NCBI GenBank assembly: GCA_035771175.1 | Contig: CM069600.1 | Location: 10,687,729 to 10,751,728 of the forward strand | Reading direction: 5' to 3' | DNA from: Paratinospora sagittata | Lineage: Eukaryota > Streptophyta > Magnoliopsida > Ranunculales > Menispermaceae | DNA: 64,000 nucleotides | Shown: positions 58,621 to 64,000 of the stretch, one piece after another | Layout of the letters: every line of letters starts with the position of its first letter | How positions within the stretch are numbered: the stretch's first letter is position 1 | The notes under the pieces: model-generated | Seen by the model: the letters and a program-made list of their open reading frames with translations, nothing else | Database searches by the model: none | Told to the model about the DNA's origin: nothing | Translations under genes and position numbers: made by a program

Positions 58621-60476
58621 ATTTTTTTTTTTTGAAGAGAAATAAACAATATATTATGAAAAGGAAACAAGTTCACATCATAGTTGAAAAGTACCAGAGG
58701 TACTCACCCAACACAATAAAACACAAAACTCACCAACCAGAACAAAAACTAAAATTACAGCAAAACTCCTCCAAACATACAATGTTCCCAACTCCTAACC
58801 CAGTCATTTATAGAAAACGCCCCATTGATTTTGAAAGCCACCAACCAAGAACTCGCTAAGATCACGATATCATTCCAAAGATTCTCCGCATTTCTAGCCA
58901 CACCATCAAAAATTCGCTTGTTTCGTTTAAGCCAAATCATCCAAAGCGTTGCCAAGGACGCTGATCTCATTACGCCAATATTTCTTCCTTGCAAACCATG
59001 GACATTAGTCATAAAGAAGTACTCATTAACTGATCTCGGAATCAAGAACTTGTCCCCCAACCTCGCATGCCATTTTTTCCATAATTTAGCTGAAAATGAA
59101 CATATGAAGAAAACATGATCATCATTATCTGCATTCCTCAAACATAGAGAACAACAATGGGGTAGTAATGATATATGAGGTAATCTTTTTTGAAGAGAGT
59201 CACCCATATTAAGCTTGTTATGACCCATGATCCACCAAAACATTTTAATTTTGGAGGGGACATGACCTTTCTAAATAAAATGTGCAAATGGGAACGGAGG
59301 GATGTTAACATCATCAATAAGCGAATGGAAGAAAGAATTGCAAAAGAAAATATCAAATGAATGAAAACTCAATATAAACCTATCTTGGCCTAAGGAAGGA
59401 CGAACTTGGTTAAGAATGGTAAGAAAAGACGATAACTAGGAATGTTGGCCCACAGTAAGGGAGTTTGGGAGAAAGAGGTTCCAATGGATAGTTGACTATT
59501 GAGCATAATGCACAAAGAAGTGGGCAACTGAATAGTTAGAATAAGGTGAAATATGGTAATCCTAGGGAAGATCTCAGCAAGAGGATCATTACTGAGCCAT
59601 TGATCTTCCCAAAACCTAAATGTTTGGCCATCCCCTAGATTTGGAACAAGATGAGGAAAAACATCAGGGAGCAACGATGTTACATACTTTCAAGGGCTAC
59701 GAAATGTGGCTTTAATGAAGGGGACAATTCTTCTACAAAATTCAACAAACCCAAATTTACTAATGATAACCTATGCCCAGAAAGTTTGATTTTACTTATG
59801 TAACCTCCACAAATCATTTTGCACAAAGTGCCTTGTTCGAAAGCAAGATGTTGCAAATGCCCAAACCACCCTTACTCGTAGGCCTTTGAACCATCTTCCA
59901 CTCGATCAAGTGTGTTCCATCACTCTTGTCAATTCCTTTCTAAAAGAAAGCTTTAATTTTCTTCTCAATGTTTTGGCAACACCACATGGGATGCAGAGCA
60001 GAGATAAATAATATGTTGGGATTGCTTCTAATCTTCTCGAGATCATGGAGACAACAGGATCCCAGAAAGTTTTCGACAAAGGATTACTTCCAATAGGCAT
60101 GTCAAGGTAGTTTAAAGGCCACAAACCAATGGAACATCCAACTTTTGAGACCAACCTAGCCAACACATTGTGATCAATGTTAATCCTTGCAATTTGACTC
60201 TTCATAATGTTCACATTTAGGCCAGAAAAAAGACAAAATCCTTGAAGCAGACATATGACATTCTCCACATTCACCTCCTCGCCCAGAAGCAAAGAGAGCG
60301 TATCATCTGCAAATTGGAGATAGACACTACAACCTCATTTTTGCCAATAGAAAACCTTTTGATAGTAGAGGAAGAGCAAGCTTTAGACATCATGCGACCA
60401 AGAACATCAACAACCAAGGTAAAAAGAAAAGGCGACATAGGGTCACCCTAAATAGAAAAGGCGATATAGGGTCACT
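58621..60476 (-). mobile_element. 5'-truncated L1 LINE, minus strand, copy 2
   Basis: Duplicate of 51914-53787 with the same borders and target repeats (58608-58620 and 60477-60489). RT C-terminal and zf-RVT-like frames remain (60292-59906 and 59243-58755). It lacks 62 bp present in copy 1. Confidence 0.85.
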
Positions 60477-60837
60477 TTTGCATCTATACTTGTTATATCA
60501 AAGTTTGACTTACCCCATCAAAATATCTTCAATAACAAACGCGAGCCCTTTATTTTACAAGTCATGCATGAAATGGAATGGAAATCTCACCATCCATTAA
60601 TACTTTATAAATTATTTAATATTTATTTATAAATTATTTAATTAATAGAGAAAATACTTTATCTATAAATATTAAATTATTTAATATTTCTTTTGAGATT
60701 TTTTAAATTATTTCCTAATTACTAGTTAATATTTTAAATAAAGATTACTATATAAATACTTTATAAATTAATAGAAAGAAAGATATAAAACTCAACTAAG
60801 TTTTTTCCAAAAGATCAAGAAAATTAATAACGTCAAT

Positions 60838-60911
60838 TGGCCCATGCAGGTCTCGAACCTGTAACCTTCGCGTTATTAGCACAACGCTCTAACCAACTGA
60901 GCTAATAGGCC
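60838..60911 (-). tRNA. tRNA-Ile (AAU), diverged duplicate, possibly a pseudogene
   Basis: 74 nt on the minus strand, same anticodon loop CTAATAA. Changes from the 54150 copy: anticodon stem C28 to U (still wobble-pairs with G42), one variable-loop base, and the first T-stem base G49 to A, which leaves an A-C mismatch with C65. Boxes A and B are largely intact, so transcription is possible. The downstream T-run is shorter (four T's). Likely weaker than the first copy. Confidence 0.75.
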
Positions 60912-61314
60912 AACTTATTCAAAAAATTAAAATTTAAGTATCTTTCATCAAATTTAATTATTTTGATTAATTTATTGCAATAAGAAAAATAAAATACTTA
61001 AATTCAAACATAACGGATGGTCCTATTTTAAAATCAAATTGGGTTTAGACATAAGTGATGTATTTAAATTTAAAATTAATACAATATAAGTTGTTTAACA
61101 TAAAGTGTTGTCTAAACCCAATCAATTACCATTATTTCAAAAAAAAATAAAAATAAAATTAATTACATTTTTTAATAAACACGACTAACTTATAAGAGCG
61201 TAAAGATGTTTGTAAGGTCACTTTTGCTACTAAACAAATAAAACTTTTCTATAACCCCTAATCTAAGAATTTTTAATAAATATATAATATTTATCCTTCG
61301 TGGGATATTAGGCC

Positions 61315-61500
61315 CGGTTCTTGAATCCACTAATTCTCACATTAATAAAGTGTGACTACAATAATCATTCAGCGACACAAACCAACCTAAGCTGAATTTA
61401 CAGGCATTCGCTGTGATACGTAATTTAAAAAATTGCTATCACGACCCGTAAAATACTTGTGGAGCTAACGACTAACTGCATCAATATCTAATTGGCAAGT
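61315..61500 (-). mobile_element. SINE-like repeat, minus strand (family shared with 42830)
   Basis: Contains, on the minus strand, GATGCAGTTAGTCGTTAG, GGGTCGTGATAGC and TTTTTTAAATTACGTATCA in the same order as 42830-43120. No target duplication identified. Confidence 0.4.
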
Positions 61501-61742
61501 GGCAACCCCTAATTTAAATAAATATGATCTTTTCTATCTTTCATTTATAATCGTACTATAGAGTCAAGATGAAATATTTTAACGAAAATGATCTTAAGAT
61601 AAAACCACGATAATATTAAAAATAAAATAAAAAAGTGTTGACTGTGATAGCACTGCCGTGCTCATGGCTCATGATAGAACATAGTAGTTAAAGTGAAAAT
61701 TAATTAAAATATATATATTTATTTTATTATCCTAATAAATTT

Positions 61743-62423
61743 CACGTGTTTGGGTGTCAATAAAGACAAAAGGGAAATTATCTTATTAGGTATATCTTTG
61801 ATATGCAATTAAAAAAGTCAAAATAAAATTATTAAAAAAAAATATAGAGTAAGACAAATGAAAATGTTCGAAACTTGGAGTTCGCCTTCCCTTATTTTTA
61901 TTAGAAGATGTATTTTACCTCTATAAATTTTTAAATTTAAAAAGATTAGTCTCGATTTAAAGAAAATGAGAACACGTACTAATGCTAAAAAATTAGTACC
62001 CAAAAAAATAAAATAAAATAATAATAATAATAATAATAATAAAATATTTGTATACAACATCCTTAAATTAATACGAAATGTGACTATATTAATCTAAAAT
62101 ATAGGTATGTTCGTTCTACCGGCCAACTTGCCTAATTCGAGCAACTCGAGCTTTATAAGTTAGGTTGAGCTGTGGGTTGGATCTATATCTTCAATTGAGT
62201 TAGGTTGTAATGAAGAATTTATGACTTAATTATTTTGAGTTAGTTCAAGATTATACAAAAAAAAGCGTAACCATAGACCTCAGCCAATCTTCCAACTCTC
62301 ATTATAATTGTTCATCACAATTAAATTACTTAAAGTATCATAATAAAAATAGAATAAAATAAAACTTATTATAATATTTTTTTATTTAAAAATAATATTA
62401 TAAGATCATATTTTAGATTAATT

Positions 62424-62471
<48 letters not shown>

Positions 62472-63179
62472 TTAAAATAAATAATGTACAAAAATAAAAA
62501 AAAAGTAGTGATGATTTCAGTGCCAAAGGCGTTTCCTTTTTTTATTTTACGTCAAAACTAATCTGTGAAACGCTTAAACGAAAATTTGTGAAAGTAAAAT
62601 TTTTGCATCCACACAAGTCCTTTATTTCTTATATTTTGTATTTTGTAATATGTAACCTAAAAACCTCCCTTCAACGCCTATTACGGATCAAATGGTCCAA
62701 TCGTACGATACGTCACTATCAAAGTCTCAACTACCAACCGTCCAATAACTTTTCTTAAACCCACATATAGACACGTGCTTGAAATCCATCGCATTCTAAG
62801 ATCAACAACAACAGCTGTCGTTGTTCAAAGAGGTCGGCATCCAAACATAAATGTACGGTACGTAGGTAGGGGTCCAAGTGTCGTGTGACGACACGCCTTC
62901 TTTTTAAAAAACTTCAATGAAATGCCCCTGGATTTCGCCAATATTACCTTTTCAAGAATGTCGGTGCTTGATCAAACAAGACGTGGTTTCAAAGTCAGAG
63001 TGAGGGTACTTTCGGTATTATTAATTGTGGGGAAGAAATGCTGGGCAAGTGGCACGTGACTACCTTTTTTTAAAATTAAAATTTTTCGTAAAACATTTAA
63101 GAGTATAAGACAATACATAACATTTTTTTTTCTTTAGTCTTTTCTTTTAATTAAAAAAAATAGGAGAATTTTCCACGTG
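61743..63179. promoter_or_regulatory. Scattered CACGTG motifs, possible distal promoter
   Basis: CACGTG at 61743, 62772, 63053 and 63174, with ACGTCAC/ACGACAC-type ACGT cores near 62720 and 62880. It may be upstream regulatory DNA of a gene beyond the right edge. There is no direct support. Confidence 0.25.
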
Positions 63180-64000
63180 TGTATATTTGTGACCTAACAA
63201 AAATTTCATCAAAAGTAAGACGAAATATTAATAAAATTAATGAAGTAATTTTAAATGTACATTTCAAAAACTATCTCCCTACCCATTTGATATATAAAAA
63301 ATATGAGTTCAGATAATATTTTTAGTAGATACATTTAAAATTATTTAATAGTTCAAGACAAATGCAGCTAATCTTCAAGTAAAGAGTTCGAATTAAAATT
63401 CATGTCGTTTACTAATATATTGAATAACAATTTTAAAAATGTATATATATCAGTTACTAAGAAAAAAACAAATTTACAATTGGACAAAGGCCCATCCTTC
63501 TTTAAAGACATCATGATCCATAAATTAATTTTATATCATTTACAAAATATTACTTTAGAAATTATGTGATTTTGTAATCTCATATGACAATAAGTGAGGT
63601 CCTAAGTTAATTTAGGAGAAAAGTGACAATATATTCTTAAGCACTAGAAGTTAACCCATTACTTAATCATATCCATATCAACTCAATTTAACTACCACTT
63701 TATTAGTGTACTATTACATCAGTTTGGTATATAACTTGTATATTATATATATTATATTAATAAAAAAAATAATGTAATTAAAGGAGAAAATCTTTGAGAG
63801 TATGACATTACAATTAAATAAAATAGATACAAAAGGTTTTCTAGGCCTTAGTTGTTAACATTAAATTTAGTACATTTTATAATATATTCACACAATTAAT
63901 GTGAGGCTTTGTTGGGTTGGATCGGGTTTGAGCCAAAACTCAACCCAATTCAATTCAAACTAGTTCAGATTGAGTTGGATTGATCATTCGAGTTGATCTG

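Larger units (their letters stand above)
54513..61192. repeat. 6.7-kb tandem duplication, copy 2
   Basis: Second copy of 47803-54498, starting TTAGGAGCTCTGAGCC. It differs by substitutions and indels: the segment matching 49080-49770 is missing, about 500 bp around 56100-56620 are not in copy 1, the TRIM 3' LTR is complete, the L1 has a 62-bp deletion (after 60030) and a small duplication (60430-60475), and the tRNA has two or three changes. Confidence 0.9.
61193..64000. other. AT-rich non-coding right end
   Basis: No gene recognised. It holds a SINE-like repeat (61315-61500), an (AT)n microsatellite (about 62427-62467), GGGTTGGAT/CAACCCAATTC-type dispersed-repeat text at 62100-62230 and 63890-64000, and four CACGTG motifs. 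Confidence 0.5.

Overview
This window is nuclear DNA of a flowering plant, probably a eudicot. It is AT-rich and has interrupted genes with typical plant GT-AG introns. It is crowded with plant transposons (L1-type LINEs, LTR retrotransposon pieces, SINEs, TIR mini-elements, a Mutator-like element), and holds a plastid rps16 copy and a tRNA-Ile. The species cannot be named from the sequence. Little of it codes for host protein: I find one bromodomain gene, one polyamine oxidase gene and a broken polyamine oxidase paralogue.

Layout. 1-8160 is a decayed L1 LINE (+ strand) split by LTR retrotransposon pieces. 8748-14328 is a Mutator-like element with long terminal inverted repeats and a 9-bp target duplication. 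It carries a MuDR N-terminal ORF, a plant-mobile-domain (PMD) remnant and about 12.7 tandem copies of a roughly 179-bp repeat. 14640-26640 is a GTE1/GTE6-type bromodomain-NET gene (coding 17456-26337, eight coding exons). Its introns hold a MITE, a SINE and a 5'-truncated L1. 29020-30690 is nuclear plastid DNA with the whole rps16 gene, intron included. 31750-36673 (minus) is an intact ten-exon peroxisomal polyamine oxidase (491 aa, C-terminal SRL). 37283-41304 (plus) is its head-to-head paralogue, a pseudogene with a nonsense codon, lost splice acceptors, a precisely missing intron, and a 1,031-bp SINE-array insertion that contains an inverted copy of the exon it interrupts. 44160-48660 is a minus-strand L1. 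47803-61192 is a 6.7-kb tandem segmental duplication. Each copy holds part of that L1 ORF1, a TRIM-like mini LTR element, a second truncated L1 with target-site duplication, and a tRNA-Ile(AAU). 61.2-64 kb is AT-rich non-coding sequence with several CACGTG motifs.

The genes do not form a pathway. GTE is a chromatin reader and PAO is a peroxisomal polyamine back-conversion enzyme. What stands out is how transposition, duplication and splice-site change have altered these loci: a GTE exon whose expected donor GT reads GA, GC-AG introns in PAO, intron loss in the paralogue, and the inverted-exon insertion. Exon coordinates were set by hand from reading frame, splice consensus and paralogue comparison. 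Family assignments come from motif recognition, not searches.
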